Below are positions 12,387 through 24,488 of a stretch of DNA of 64,000 nucleotides, piece after piece. Origin of the DNA: Hyphodiscus hymeniophilus (lineage: Eukaryota > Ascomycota > Leotiomycetes > Helotiales > Hyphodiscaceae). A model generated the notes under the pieces. The model was not told the DNA's origin and searched no databases. It saw only the letters and a list, made by a program, of their open reading frames with translations. The stretch is taken from contig VNKQ01000005.1 in NCBI GenBank assembly GCA_016508695.1, positions 1,426,001-1,490,000 of the forward strand. Direction: 5' to 3'. Within the stretch, counting starts at the first letter, position 1, and the number at the start of each line of letters is the position of its first letter. A program made the translations under genes and the position numbers.

Positions 12387-13165
12387 TGGTCAGTGGAGTG
12401 AGAATCGTATGTTTATGAGCTTGCACGATGTGTTGCTAGAGATGGGTTGAGAGAAGTATCATATATGCAATCTTGCCAGCATTTGCCTGAAGGATACAAA
12501 CAGACATCCAATGTCCCCTCTGGTCAATGTCCCCTCTGGTCAATGTCCCCTCTGGTCAATGTCCCCTCTGAATGATAGTGAATCTCTTTCTGCTCACTGT
12601 CGCCTTTTCTCCTAAATACAGAAAGATCCATTGAGCCTCGGAATCCTAGTTGACAAGTTGTTCAGTTGTCCAAAGCATTGACCTTCAATATCCATGAAAT
12701 CCATCCCACTCGGAGATGACGTCGGGCCCCGCCAACCACCGAGGCTTCCAAAGATGAGCACCAGACGAACGGCCAAAGAGCACAAGTAATATAATTCCAA
12801 TCATAAGGATCTGCTCGTGTCGACGGCCTTCAGCCAAGGTAAGAGGGAAAAAAGAGAATAGCCGCGAATGCGTCAGTTCTCCAGTGTCTCCACTCACAAA
12901 GACTGGCAGAAACAGTCCACCGTCGGTTCCTGGCCGATGATGTCACAGGGTCTCACGCGATCACCCCTCACCCACACCCACATTCAACACGCTACTCGCA
13001 GCTACAAAACCCAGCCTCATCCCTTTGAACTTATCCAGTTTACACACATACAATCCACTCTCCAAGAACACAACCCATTGATCTTTAATCCATCGATACT
13101 CAATCAACCCAACCAAATACCAATCATAACCACCACAGCCCCTCACCAAACCAGCAACCGCAGAC
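12387..13165. promoter_or_regulatory. Upstream region of the RTC3-like gene
   Basis: A 779-bp stretch with the 16-bp repeat array near its left end and a CA/CT-rich, purine-poor leader directly before the start at 13166, as often seen in highly expressed fungal genes. A short minus-strand open frame (12897-12685) has a hydrophobic stretch but no recognisable domain and is not called. Confidence 0.45.
12509..12570. repeat. 16-bp tandem repeat, 3.9 copies, with CCCCT core
   Basis: Perfect direct repeat of CAATGTCCCCTCTGGT at 12509, 12525 and 12541, plus a 14-base partial copy at 12557. Each unit contains CCCCT, the stress response element (STRE) core. It lies about 600 bp upstream of the RTC3-like gene and 120 bp after the preceding stop codon. 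Confidence 0.95.
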
Positions 13166-13756
13166 ATGACCAAGGGAGAAGCACAACAGACCAAAGTCCA
13201 CTTCAAGGGCAAGGAGGACGACTTCATCGTCTTCGTCGACGACGCAAAGGCTCTCAAGGACTGGAAGTCTGATAAGAGCATTCCTCTTACTCAGTTCGTT
13301 GGTTCTTTCAAGGTATTCGTTTCTCACAAGTAAGCATTACCCCTTGCGTTTGGCCTCGATCTCAGGAGAGGAACAACACGCCACCACAAGAGGATCATCA
13401 GGGCCTTTAAGAACGGGACTTTGGTACACGATATAAGTTCGACGAAATTATGCTGATGGATTTGACATGATAGGCATGGTGCACAAGGTCAACTCGATAG
13501 CGCCTCGAAGAGCACGCTCGAGAATGAGTTCGGTAGCGCCAAAGAGGACGAGGTCATCATCCAGATCTTAGAGAAGGGAACTGTCCAGGAGTCAGAGGTA
13601 TGTGTCATTCCTCCCCATCTCATAACCTTCCTCAAAGCTCCTGAAACCCTCACCCATATTCATTTTCAAGCAAACAACAACTAAAAATTCGGTAAACAGT
13701 TCCCCGAGCGACAAGGCAACAAGAATGACAGCATGGGCTCCCGCGGCGGCCACTAA
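13166..13756 (+). CDS. RTC3-like SBDS-domain protein
   Basis: Small protein of the yeast Rtc3 (YHR087W) type, a stand-alone relative of the SBDS/Sdo1 N-terminal domain linked to RNA metabolism and stress in yeast. Exons 13166-13329, 13474-13597 and 13700-13756; 114 aa, against about 111 in yeast. Seen: an N-terminal strand pattern VHFKGKEDDFIVFVDD, then SIPLTQFVGSFKVFVS, HGAQGQLDSASKSTLENEFG (the most conserved block) and EVIIQILEKG, followed by a polar tail ending SRGGH. The ATG at 13166 is the first in frame and sits in a pyrimidine-rich leader. All three exons keep frame. The upstream repeat array with STRE cores would fit stress induction, but that is inference. Confidence 0.9.
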
Positions 13757-14448
13757 ACTGCATACTTCGGCGTGGCGGAATGGGATGGGATACTTTACAT
13801 CGTTGCAGCATGGATGATATTACTGGCGATGAGCGTTGATTTGGGCATGGAATGCAAAGGACTTACGAGTGAACAATCATAGGAGATGGCAATAGTATCA
13901 ACTACTCTCAAGAAATGAAATAGCGTCAGAAACGCATAGTAGTTATCTCGTTGATGTGCTTGATGTGAGTGATGTGTATTGGGGCTTGATGATTTGATGA
14001 GGCTGTGTGAATGTGGAACTGCCACCGTTGGGCTTGAGTGACGACGAACTGAACGAGATGAATTGACCTACCTGGATAACGTACCTTGTCTTTAGAGTGC
14101 CCCTTTTGAAATGTTCGCCTTCCTTTGTTGATATACTTGTAGTCTACTTCACTCCACTCATAAGACCTCACAAACGACAACCGCACGGAGAAAAAGGTAG
14201 GCAGAGCAACATCGATTGGCCTTATGATTGAGCTAGAGGTGCGTAACGGTACACCCAACTATCGACTCAGCTACCCAACCATCTCTCTATACGGAACCTG
14301 TACTCATGATCATTGTCACCCACCACCAACCATCAATTAAACGCCGTCGCTGATGCAAGCTTTCAAATCCAGATCCTAAGCGCGTACCTCCTCCCGCGTC
14401 GGTACCAATGGAAGGGATACATCGGGCGTGATGTCTCCCGGGAGCCAT
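13757..14448. other. Convergent intergenic region, no supported gene
   Basis: These 692 bp lie between two convergent genes. Short minus-strand open frames around 13795-14258 show no recognisable domain. It probably holds two 3' UTRs. Confidence 0.6.
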
Positions 14449-15006
14449 CTACACCTTGCCGCTCTTCCCACGCTGGGGCAGAGACCAGGGCGTCTTGACG
14501 ACGATCTGCACCAGAAACGATCAGTCCCAGCCTCGGATGATCAAGATTGCGCAGAGGGGGAAAACATACCTCTCCTTCACTGTAAGCCCAGAAGTACACT
14601 CCCAGCGCAATGGTATAGTAGAGCGCCGGGTTGGTCGCCTGATACAGGAGCGCGGCGGCGAGAGCAGCCATGGGTAGGACCACCAGCCTGGCCTCGATGC
14701 TCCTGTGCATGGCGGTGCCGGCGAGGAATCCGAGGGGCCATTCCCAGCAGAACATGATGATGCCGAAGACGAGGTTGATGATCTGGAGGATGGGCAGCGG
14801 CTTCACTGCGCCGTCGAGGTTCTTGGTGAGGAAATCCCAGAAGATCTTGGGCCAGAAGAAGCCTTCGATGGCGGCTGCGACTTGGTCTGAAGAAGAGGCG
14901 TGTTAGTGAGGGTTGGAGGGGGATGGGAAGCGTAGAGGGGAAACGTACAGACTGCGGCAGTCAAGACGATGAGTCTCGCCCAGTGATTCTTGATGAGTTT
15001 GCCCAT
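14449..15006 (-). CDS. PRO41/HAM-6-like small ER membrane protein
   Basis: Small integral membrane protein resembling, from memory, PRO41 of Sordaria (HAM-6 of Neurospora), an ER protein needed for fruiting-body development and cell fusion. Exons 15006-14949, 14886-14570 and 14505-14449 (introns of 62 and 64 nt); 143 aa, close to my memory of the family length. Seen: a short basic start MGKLIKNHWAR, then four hydrophobic segments: LIVLTAAVYQVAAAIEGFFW, ILQIINLVFGIIMFCW, LVVLPMAALAAALLY and ALYYTIALGVYFWAY. The C-terminal tail is short and basic (PQRRGKSGKV-like, with a final GKSGKV). The intron joins create the codon for VYQVAA and the tail EIVVKTPWSLPQ, both natural continuations. Identification by family resemblance only; another DUF of four-helix membrane proteins is possible. 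Confidence 0.75.
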
Positions 15007-15670
15007 TTTCGATAGAAACTCTGCTTTATTTCCCAGTTCAAAATTCCTCTCAAATATCGAATCGAAGCAGCGGATTAAAGATCGTATTCTTTCAACAACA
15101 GAGATTGGTATCCGAGCCTGCGGACAAAGAATGAAGGGAAGGTGAAAAGAAGCCGACGAAAAAGAATGCTATCGACGTCTCCGAGTGCACAGCGCTGGTG
15201 ACGAAAGGCTTTCACTCTGCACACAGAGGGGAAGCCGTCTATATCTCTCGGCACCAGATCCTGTGTCACAGGGCAGTGGACCCGGATCCGCTTCCTCGAC
15301 TGTATCAGGGCTGGGGATCCGACGTAAATGCGGCTGGTAGCTTAATCTTGGAGCAGACCAGGAGTCGGTATTCTGATCTTCAGTGACAGCGGACATACGA
15401 GCGGCGTCGTTCGGGATCGAGGGGACTTTTGGGTGTGGAGAGGCAGGGAGGGCTAGGATGGACAGATGCCGTTATGGCATTCTCTAGGATATGGTGGGAG
15501 TAGTTTGTGTCAAGTTGGCACGGGGCTCGTCTGGGCCGGAATTATCTGATGAAGGGACTCGGGGACGAGGTGAGTTCGGAGTAGGGGCAGTGTAAGATCT
15601 TCCGATGAGACGGTCTTGGAGTTGGAGATGTCAGAGAATCGAGGTCGAGGTTCAGGCGGGCGATTAGACT

Positions 15671-15700
15671 CAGATTTCAGATTTCAGATTTCGGATTTCC
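15671..15700. repeat. Short tandem repeat, CAGATTT unit
   Basis: About four imperfect copies of a 7-8 bp unit (CAGATTT, CAGATTT, CAGATTT, CGGATTT) in the gene-poor region. No function is inferred. Confidence 0.8.
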
Positions 15701-16183
15701 TGAGCTGCGGGACCTTTGGGGTTTAAGGATGACAGGGCAGATGGGATGGGGAGCAGGGTCCTCGAGGCTGGTCCCTCGGTTCGTGACCGCTGGCGTGCAT
15801 GTCTACATGTCTCGACCTGCCATGATGCTCGAATGCCTTGTCTCTACATCGGAAAAGATGGCACCAGCGCGGAGAGGGTATAGCTTGGCGGGAAGAGCAC
15901 ACAAAGGGTAGCAATGCATTTCCAGGGCCGATCCAATAGATCTAGGTTGATCTGGCCCGTAACCTATCAGAACTACTGACAGCGTGAGGTTCAAGAATGG
16001 GATTTGAAGGTTGTGAGTCGTGGTTGGGTAGGACAGCGGTAAGAAAGAGGTTTGGAGGTTGTTTGAGAGCGATGATTGGCGAGACTTGGCTGTGGAATCA
16101 AAATCAAACCCGGGCGCGTAGAAGTGTGGTGCTACAGAGGAGTACGGAGAGAGGGGACGGAGCCAGCCGAGACTACAAGGGGC

Positions 16184-16208
16184 GTGGATGGGTGGATGGG
16201 TGGATGGG
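16184..16208. repeat. Short tandem repeat, TGGATGGG unit
   Basis: Three adjacent copies of the 8-mer TGGATGGG in non-coding sequence. A simple-sequence tract. Confidence 0.8.
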
Positions 16209-17710
16209 CTACAGAATTCGCTAAAGTCTACTAATGTAACGAACAGGGGTAGAGGAGGTTAGTAGGTAGAAGTGGGGTCGAGGGTCAAGGTTCGAGCATC
16301 GTCGCATCGTCGCATCAACCATCAGACAAAACCACAAGAGCTACAATTCCGAACAAGCAGGTTTGATGGAACCCGCATTGATCGCGCTCTGCCCGACCCG
16401 AACTCATGCGAACGGTGATACTCTCAGAAGGTCGAAAAGGCCGATTGACACGAGGTTTCAGCCTCTCAGACCAGACAGGCGAGCTGTTTGAGAAAAGCCC
16501 CATGTCAAACCGACTTCGTCGCAGAATATAAGACAAACGTCGCCGAGCGCATGAAAGAAGGCTCAAAAGGCGATCTTTTTCATCAGATCAGGACTTGGAT
16601 GCTTCGTCGGCGCAATTCTCAAAAGCTTGCTTGCCATTGTGGCAGTGACAGTTTCCGAAGTGCAGCGTTAAACCAGCCAGGACTATGGCCCTCGAACCGC
16701 CCTTGGAACGGGGTCGAGAATCGAGATCAGACGTCCGTCATCACAATGCAAAAGTGCCACAGTGGGGAAGATGCGAGAAGGAGGAGGAGAAGAAGAAGGA
16801 GTGATTGAGAAACGAGAAATGTGCCTTTCATTCTCACAAACTCAAATCAAATCCATCCCGCCTCCATCGAACTTAAATATGCGCAATCATCCCATTCCTT
16901 CACAATCACTATCACAGCCAACGTCGATGTGATGTGACTCTCCGTGCAGGTCGAGGCTCGATGGCTATTTCGAGGATTCTGTCAGCCTCGAGCGGTTGCA
17001 TGAGCCTTCTCATTGGCGGGGGAAAGAGGAGGGCCTGGGTTTTATTTGGCAACCGAAGATAATATCCTTGCAGGTGCATATCCGGCCACTTTCTCACCCG
17101 TCACGAGTGCTTTGTCGATGCACGAGACCGCCATCCACAGGCCTTGCTGAAGAACGGTGAAGAAGTATCGCTACTTGGGAGATCCGCTTTGCCAGATGCG
17201 TACGGAGTATCTTCGTAAGGTAATCGAAGAGGTCCAATCAAACGATGCTGTCAGCCTTCGAAACCACGTACAATACATCACTCATCCGATCCGTTCTAGA
17301 AAGCACATCCCCAATTCTGCATCAAGCACATCCAATGGCCCCATGTGCCTTCGTGAAGTGCCAATATCCTCGAGGTACATTGGGTAACTGCTGTCTTACT
17401 GCCCTAGACGGGTTTTAGACTTCTTATGCAAAGTGCCATGTGTGATCAAGCATATCTTCTGCACAGTGGGGCACACATTCTGTGTCACAGAAGGTTGATA
17501 TTGATATCCTTGTTGATATCTCTGTACTTGTACAATCGCGACATCGATCTACCAAGTTCCCAAAATCACTGTGAGTGAGCAAGAACTCCTAAAACGATGC
17601 AGCCAATTCGCCCAGTCGCTTTTTCTTCAATGAATGAGCCAAACGAAATCTATACAACCATGATGTAAGCCAATGTCCCAACCAATCCCAATGGATCAAC
17701 GTATGCCATC

Positions 17711-20700
17711 TCAACGAAACAAATTGCGGAAGCTTTCCGTAACGACTGATCTGTTCTTCCCATTACCCTTACTCCATTTCTTCTGCTTCTGTGGCGTGAC
17801 CGTCATCTCAGCAGACCTGCCCTGAATGGCAGTTTCCTTGTCTTCCATAACCGCATCTGTGACGGTTGATAGAGGTGTTACAGCCCTATTCTGATTCACA
17901 CTATTGGCACTCGAGGTCCGAAGAGGTGGTGTGATTATTTTTCGTCCGTCATGAGCCCAACTCTTCTTGCCTTTCAAAGTCGCAAGTCTGCGTATTGTTC
18001 CAACAGGACTTCCGTTTGGTCCGAACTTTGTGTTGGGATGATTCTCAAATGAATCCTCTTTGAAGTTCTCCTTTTCGTCTTGAATGACGGACAATCTTGA
18101 TCTCGACATCTCATCCATATCGACCTGCTTCCATGATTCACCGGAGCCTGACTCAGCTCGTGGGGGAGAATATTTCTGTGTCTCAGCGTCTATCAGTGCG
18201 TCTTCCTCCGCCGCCCGATGAAGGCTAGCTATGCTACCAGATCTTTTGGTGAAGTTACTGGTAATGCTTGCGACGCTCAGTTTTCGCATCATAGAGCTGG
18301 CAGACGCACGAACAGGGTGTTCGCTTCGAGCCCGGCCAGTCATACCCGGGAAAGGGAGCACGTCGCGAGTCCAGATATCCGAAAGCAGAGTCTCAAGTCG
18401 CGTGCGATCACCCCGAGAAGGAGAAAGAACAGGAATGCGGTTAGTTGTAAGGAGGGACTGCGATCTATTGATAGCGGTGGTCGATGCCGAGCTAGGAATG
18501 TCTTTGAAAGCGTTTGTATTCTTGATAATGACCTGGCAGAGCCCTGACATGGGTCCGACAGTCGTAGCTCGATGGATTGAAATTCGTCGTGCGATAGTGC
18601 CTGAAAGTCATCAGCACTATCTTCGAGGACGGATGTTGTCTCAAGAAGTGATTTCTTACCTGGTTTTCCAAAAACTGTTCCCATCGGTTTGATGTTCAAT
18701 GATAATGATGTATAAAGAGCCTGTTCTCCTGCATCAAGCGAATCTTTGCAAGACCGATCAGTGAGCCTCCTTCGCCACTCAAGTTCTTCCTTGGGGGAAC
18801 ATGCACTCATTGTTGTCTCAAATAGTTGATGATCATATTCGAAAACCAATTTCCATGAGAACGGCGCGGTATGGCATTGTAGACCTGACAATCAGTCAGC
18901 CAGCCATCCAAAGTCCGCTGCACTACAGATGGATTGAGAAGCCGCCATTCTAAGCCTGGAACATGGTGCCCAGAATACTTAGCATTCCGGGCCGTTGACG
19001 TACCTCTTCCATTGTCAACCTCCTCTACTCTAAGCTCACTGAGACTGATACACGCTTGAATGTGGTATATCTGGTCTGCTCTAGGAGCCGAGGCCAGAAG
19101 CAGAAAGTCTCTGTACAAGAGACAAATCAGATAATGACCGTCGACGCCTTCTCGAGTCTGCCAGGAAACATGAAGAACACCACAAAGATGAACATGTCCA
19201 AGTCCTCGGATGGTGCTTTTAGATCTCGCATCAGGCTAAATCATTAGCTCAGAACAAGAACTGGTTGGACCGGAATTACCATATCTGCGAACACAAGACG
19301 ATCCTGCAAAAGCCATGTTTTTTCCATCAAAGCTTTCATTCGGGGATCACCAGTTGCTCGATTAATCTCAGTGGTGGCTTCGCGCAGTCTGATAAGAACA
19401 TTCTCAATCTCGATATGAGAGTCGGGACAGTCGCAGACAGGCGTCTGCTTCAGCAGCTCAGCAAACAGCAGAGGATACTTGCAGACACGTTGGATTGGCT
19501 GGCACAGGTTATTGCAAGGATAGGGTGAGAAGGTAGTGAGCAGCTTACCTTGACCAGGAGATCGCCAATAGCCAATGCTTTCTTCGCATTGTCATTCTGA
19601 GAGTTGATTGAAGCGATTGAAGATGCCAAAGCTTCGAACCCTTTCTGGAAGATATCCCACTGTGGCATCGTTCTGTATGTGGTCGAGACGTCTTTCATCA
19701 TCAGTTCATACTTTGCACCATATTCCTCATAAACAAAGAATCGATTCATCTGCAAGCGTAAGTAAGCCTGATATATCTCCTGATGGAACTGAGGGCTCAC
19801 CTTCTTGCCAAAGACCCTGGCTACCTCTCCTGCGACCTTTGGTTCGGCCGTCATGCCAGGAATGGTTTGCAGCCATGCGACGTCTGTTGCATTCTCTGGG
19901 ACCGCATCGAGACTTCGCCATCTATGATGGCCATTTGTTGGCAACGGTTGAACCGGGATTGTCTTCATCTGGGTATACTCGGAATGAGGTACCACGCGAT
20001 GGAGGTCGCCTAGCAGCTCTTCGTGCAGTTCGACTATGTCGTTCAAATTTCGATTAATAGATGCTCGAAGGCTCAATGACAAGGTAGGAACTGAGGCCAG
20101 AAGAGTCACATAGACCTAAAACGTATTTAGTATTCGATAGGGAATGTTGGAGTGCACTCAGCTTACATGCATCAAGAACTTTACATCGCCGACGTAACTT
20201 TCCTCGGTGTTGATAATCTCCTCAATGACTCGACGCCTTTGAAACAGCCTATTCAAGACATCCTGATCCATGACACCTCTTGTGATGTATGAGCTATCCT
20301 CGGAAAGACGGCCTGCCTGTGATGCTTTACTACTGCGGTCAGTCCTTTGAAGTCGGGATGAGACACCAGTTCGCCTTGATCGTGGAGCGACACTGAAGCT
20401 TGCAAGGCTGACGGTCGCACTTCTGACTGCGGTCACGAATCCAAAGGAGGACTCAGATGAAGACTTTTTATGGCGAGCTCTGGCTTGCGCTGGGGATTCA
20501 AAGAGTTCTCGCTCCAATGTCGACCCGTCAACGTCACAGCTCACGGTCTGCCGTCTTTGGCCAGCTCTCTTCTGGATGTCCCTCACCCACTTATTGAACG
20601 GACGTGGATTATCCAATGGTATTGGCAGGGATCGATTTCCAAAAGGCTCTGGACCTTCAAGAGAGAAACGTGTTCGATTCGAGGCATCGGTAACCTGTGT

Positions 20701-20982
20701 GTCGTCGGCATTAAATGACAATCCTAAAGCAGCTAAGTTATCCAAAGTGTTGAGTTCATCACCGGCACTATCTTCACTGGCACCGGAATTCGTAGTGAGG
20801 TCGACATCATCGAAGACTTCTTCCTTTGATGCCTTGGTAGAATGCTGTTGGCTCGATGGAGGAGGGATAGGTGTTCCCCAGCTCGTTTTTCGAGAGACAT
20901 GGATTGAGCTTCGGCGAGAGCGAGTTGGTGTTGGGATTTCAAGGGATGTTTTGCCCAGAGGACTATTTTCGGATTGTTCCAT
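17711..20982 (-). CDS. RhoGEF (DH-PH) protein
   Basis: Guanine nucleotide exchange factor for Rho-type GTPases, expected in polarity or cell-wall signalling at the cortex. Six exons: 20982-20167, 20115-19549, 19498-19280, 19235-19004, 18884-18660 and 18600-17711; introns of 51, 50, 44, 119 and 59 nt; 982 aa. Seen: a disordered Ser-rich N-terminus (about 1-240), then the Dbl-homology domain starting near RRRVIEEIINTEESYVGDV (residue ~250) and containing the signature PIQRVCKYPLLFAELLKQTP at 462. A PH-like domain follows (about 535-690), with GHVHLCGVLHVSW, HYLICLLYRDFLLLAS and an ELEWRRRL helix at its end. A long disordered basic tail completes it. There is no CNH, CH, BAR or PB1 domain, so it is not Rom2, Scd1 or Gef1. 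Which Rho it activates cannot be told. Confidence 0.9.
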
Positions 20983-21849
20983 TTTGTGTCGCCAATGTCC
21001 AAGAAGATGTAAGACAAAATTCCTTCGCAGACCAAGAAAGCTCCCTCAGTAATACGTCGAGAGTTAATCACAGTGTCATAGCAAACTATGCTAAAGTAAA
21101 GGAAAAATGGGACGACGGTGAAGGATTGAAGATGTGATCTTCGAGAGGAAGCAACGCACTCAGGCCCAGTCAAAAGAGATACTGGAAAGTACGACAGACT
21201 GTATCGGATCTTTCCGATTTGAGATCGAAACTCATAGACGGGACACTTTCAACTGCTCTATATAGCGAGAAAAACAAAATCTTCAAAAGAAGCATGTTTG
21301 ACAGATAATGCTATAGCAGCTATGCTTGGGTTCCTGTAGTGTATCTAAGATGGTCGCAATTCGATGAACAAGCCTGGAGGGTTCAAAAGGATGCGGAGAA
21401 GATGCATCTTGCAACTGTTGTACTTCGTCCGTATCTACTTTCAATATCAATCAGCGTCGTGATGAGAGTCCTCATAGTGAGCCTCCTACACTCAGCCTCA
21501 TCCTGTACCGATTTGCCATAGTAACTTGGATTTTCCAGGTTGGATGTCACTGACATTCTGACACGACTGCGCCGATGTTTACTTGGTATGCGACTCCAAA
21601 AGTGCCAAGGATTGCATTATCGGCTTGTAGGTAGAGCAAGATTTTGGGCTGTAATGCTCGACGGAGTGATATCTAGTGAATGCTTTTAGTCAATTTGGTC
21701 GTGAAACTATCGCACCTTTTACTTGATTGGTGGCCCAAGCTCCGACCCTCTGCCCCTCCCTTCAACGCGTCTCCTGCAGCCTGCTCTCATCTTTTCGCAA
21801 GGCTGGGAATCCAAGTACAGGCTTCTCCCACAGCCATCTACTTCTCAAG
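20983..21849. promoter_or_regulatory. Divergent intergenic region (RhoGEF / Nas2)
   Basis: An 867-bp spacer between divergent starts. No gene is supported. The frame of the Nas2 gene stays open upstream to 21727, but the upstream residues lack the family pattern. Confidence 0.5.
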
Positions 21850-22716
21850 ATGCCCTTCATGGAGAATCTACATGCCCCTACAGTCCCATCAGGGCCGACT
21901 TCTGCGCCTGCAACCAACGGAAACCAGACGGCTGGCTTGTCTTTCGCCCAGCTGCAAGCCAAGAAGGACAATTTGGAGACTGAGATTAGAGCTCTAAGTA
22001 GTGTGCTGGATTCCGTATGTGCTGCTTAGGAATCTCTAAAGGAGGACTCTAACTTTGTGAGCAGCATGGAGTTGACATGAATACAAGGTTGATCACGCCT
22101 GATGGTTTCCCTCGAGCAGACCTTGATGTGGCGCAAAGTATGTAAATACCCCCTCCAGCTTCTGCCGCAGGATTCTAAGACTGGGACAGTTCGAACTACG
22201 AGATCCCGCATAATATATCTACGAAACGATTACAAAGACCTTATGAATGTTATTGAGAAACACATCCACGAACACTTCGCGAGACAGGCAGAGAATGGCA
22301 CCAGTGATGGACTCATGACGAACGCAGACCCTCAACCCTCGGCGATAGCTTCCTCTTCGATGCCCACTTCTTCTCTCCCACTCGGTCCTGCCTTTGCTAA
22401 GGTGAACAGCGTCGTAGAAGGAAGTCCGGCTGAAACTGCGGGCTTGAAAGCTGGAGATGAGATTCGAAACTTCGGCTACGTAAACATCGCAAACCATGAT
22501 GGTCTCAAAAGGGTTGGAGAATGTGTCCAGGGGAGTGAAGGAGTAAGTCTCGGATCTTTGTAGACGCTAGTATATTGCTGATACCTGTAGCACGACGTTT
22601 TAGTGAAAGTCTCTCGGCCTGCCAACGGACGCAGACAAGAGCTACAACTCTCTTTGAAGCCAAGGAGAGATTGGGGCGGTCGAGGCCTTCTTGGCTGCCA
22701 TATTCTGCCATTATGA
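21850..22716 (+). CDS. NAS2: Nas2/PSMD9, proteasome regulatory-particle assembly chaperone
   Basis: PDZ-domain chaperone that binds the Rpt5 C-terminus during assembly of the 19S base. Exons 21850-22014, 22065-22137, 22190-22542 and 22591-22716; 238 aa, typical for the family. Seen: an N-terminal coiled coil (QLQAKKDNLETEIRALSSVL), the conserved NTRLITPDGFPRADLDVAQ, RTTRSRIIYLRNDYKDLM, then a PDZ domain near 130-225 with FAKVNSVVEGSPAETAGLKA (GLxxGD-type carboxylate loop region) and ending in the beta-strand HDVLVKVSR. All junctions keep frame. I chose the ATG at 21850; a second in-frame ATG lies three codons later. Same orientation as the Ran gene downstream. Confidence 0.93.
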
Positions 22717-23562
22717 GCGAATTATACGTTCTGGGAACGACATTAAACCATTGTTCATAGAGAACTGTCAAGCTGTGATGCGACCAAGACTCGAAAAGCA
22801 TCCAATAGCAAATTGGCCGCCAAGCCTCAAGACGTATCTAATGGCCTATTACTTACACTTTCTGCTTCAGGCACCTCTGATACGAGCTCTGATAGAAGGT
22901 TTGTATGAAAAGGCAGTTGCGAAGAGACTCAGTCACACGCCGAGGGCCATTTTTGTAGTCTACAGAAAATTATGACAGCATGGCATCTGAAATTCTCCTG
23001 CAACACAGATAGTATGATTGATATAAGTCATAGCTTTTCGTACAGAAACACACAGACTTGCAGATAGAATAAGGGAGCAGAAAACTGCAGATATAGTTCT
23101 CATGCCAAAATACTTTTCCATTCAACGAATATAGCCATTTCCCCAAATATTCCAATACTTACATAAGACCTAGAATCGACAAAGGTTTTATTTCTTTGGT
23201 CGAGCCTTTATCTTCCATTTGACGAGAGACTTTGATTGAAACTACCTCTCTTTCAAGCCTGTGACAAGTAAGTGAATTGGGGTGCAAAACCGTGTCACGT
23301 GATCATCATTCCTGCTAGCGTCAAAATTTATCACCGCTCCAAGTTGCCTCCCCAAAAACAAACAATACTCAATCATCTTCCTCCACGTCCTCCACACTCT
23401 CGTCAGCAGCACAAGGTAGGCCAGCAGACATCCGTCTACTCCGATAGAAATATCTACAGAGTATACATCTACTGAATCATACACTGACTTCTTTGTCGCA
23501 GTCTTGAGATACTTCACTCGACGCTGTTTACTTCACCTTCAACCACACAACAGATACCAGTT
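22717..23562. promoter_or_regulatory. Intergenic region upstream of the Ran gene
   Basis: An 846-bp spacer with a TCACGTGA palindrome at 23295-23302, 268 nt before the Ran start, and a CT-rich leader near 23340-23560. No other gene is supported. Confidence 0.45.
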
Positions 23563-24488
23563 ATGGCTGAAGCGGCTTCGAACACCCCAACCTTCAAGCT
23601 CGTGCTTGTCGGTGATGGAGGAACTGGAAAGGTGAGATATATATGACTATGAGTGCGCCAAAGCAGCTGCACACCTGGAAGCGCCTTTGCTATCATCCCA
23701 CCAACTGCGGCGCATACGATATGACGTCGCAATGCTAATATACTGGCAGACCACTTTCGTCAAGCGCCATTTGACTGGAGAGTTCGAGAAGAAATACATT
23801 GCTACCCTCGGTGTCGAAGTTCATCCCCTCGGATTCAGCACGGTAGGTCCATGACAACATCTTATCAGCAACTAAGCCACTAATAGGCTATAGAACTTGG
23901 GTAACATTCAATTCGATGTTTGGGATACTGCGGGACAAGAAAAGTTTGGAGGTCTTCGTGATGGTTATTACATCAACGGCCAGTGCGGTATCATCATGTT
24001 CGACGTTACATCCAGAATCACGTACAAGAACGTACCCAACTGGCACCGTAAGTCAAGCGAAGCTTTTCATCCCTGGCATTTCTAATCTGAGTTTAGGTGA
24101 CTTGGTCCGTGTCTGCGAGAACATCCCCATCGTCCTGACCGGTAACAAGGTAGATGTCAAGGAGCGAAAGGTTAAGGCTAAGACGATCACCTTCCACCGA
24201 AAGAAGAACCTCCAATATTATGATATTTCCGCCAAGTCCAACTACAACTTCGAGAAACCCTTCTTGTGGTTGGCACGAAAGCTTGTCGGTAACCCAGGTT
24301 TGGTAAGTTTGCAGGTCCCCCCTCCATCAAGGTTACGAAATTGACGTCTTTTCCAGGAATTTGTTGCCGCTCCTGCTCTTGCTCCACCCACCGCAACCGT
24401 CGACCAAGCACTTCTCGAACAATACCAGAAGGAGATGCAAGATGCTGCCCAGATGCCGCTTCCCGATGAGGACGATACCGACTTGTAA
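23563..24488 (+). CDS. GSP1: Ran GTPase (Gsp1)
   Basis: Small GTPase driving nucleocytoplasmic transport and spindle assembly. Exons 23563-23631, 23750-23842, 23894-24047, 24097-24302 and 24357-24488; 217 aa, against about 216-219 in the family. Seen: the P-loop GDGGTGKT split by intron 1 after the lysine codon, the switch I region IATLGVEVHPL, switch II DTAGQEKFGGLRDGYYI, NKVDVK (base binding), the SAKSNYNFEKPFLWLARKL block unique to Ran, and the acidic C-terminus DEDDTDL. Membrane-anchoring cysteines are absent, as expected for Ran. All four introns keep frame. Intron 1 interrupts the P-loop codons, a placement common in fungal Ran genes as I recall. Confidence 0.98.

Larger units (their letters stand above)
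15007..17710. other. Gene-poor region, 2.7 kb
   Basis: No gene is supported. Open frames are all short (60-106 codons) and fall on both strands with no domain. Low-complexity pieces are present: a CAGATTT-type repeat at 15671-15700, TGGATGGG x3 at 16184-16208, and GCATCGTC repeats near 16294-16316. It contains the upstream region of the PRO41-like gene and the 3' flank of the RhoGEF gene. An unspliced or noncoding transcript cannot be excluded. Confidence 0.55.

Noticed and set aside
16488..16808. 106-codon open frame ending in an arginine run
   Set aside because: The arginine run comes from an AGG-type simple repeat and the rest has no recognisable pattern.
19780..19812. Possible 33-nt intron in the RhoGEF gene
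   Set aside because: Too short for a spliceosomal intron and the frame reads through with a natural DH-domain sequence.
21727..21849. Upstream in-frame start for Nas2
   Set aside because: The added residues are low in complexity and lie outside the family pattern; the ATG at 21850 gives a normal N-terminus.
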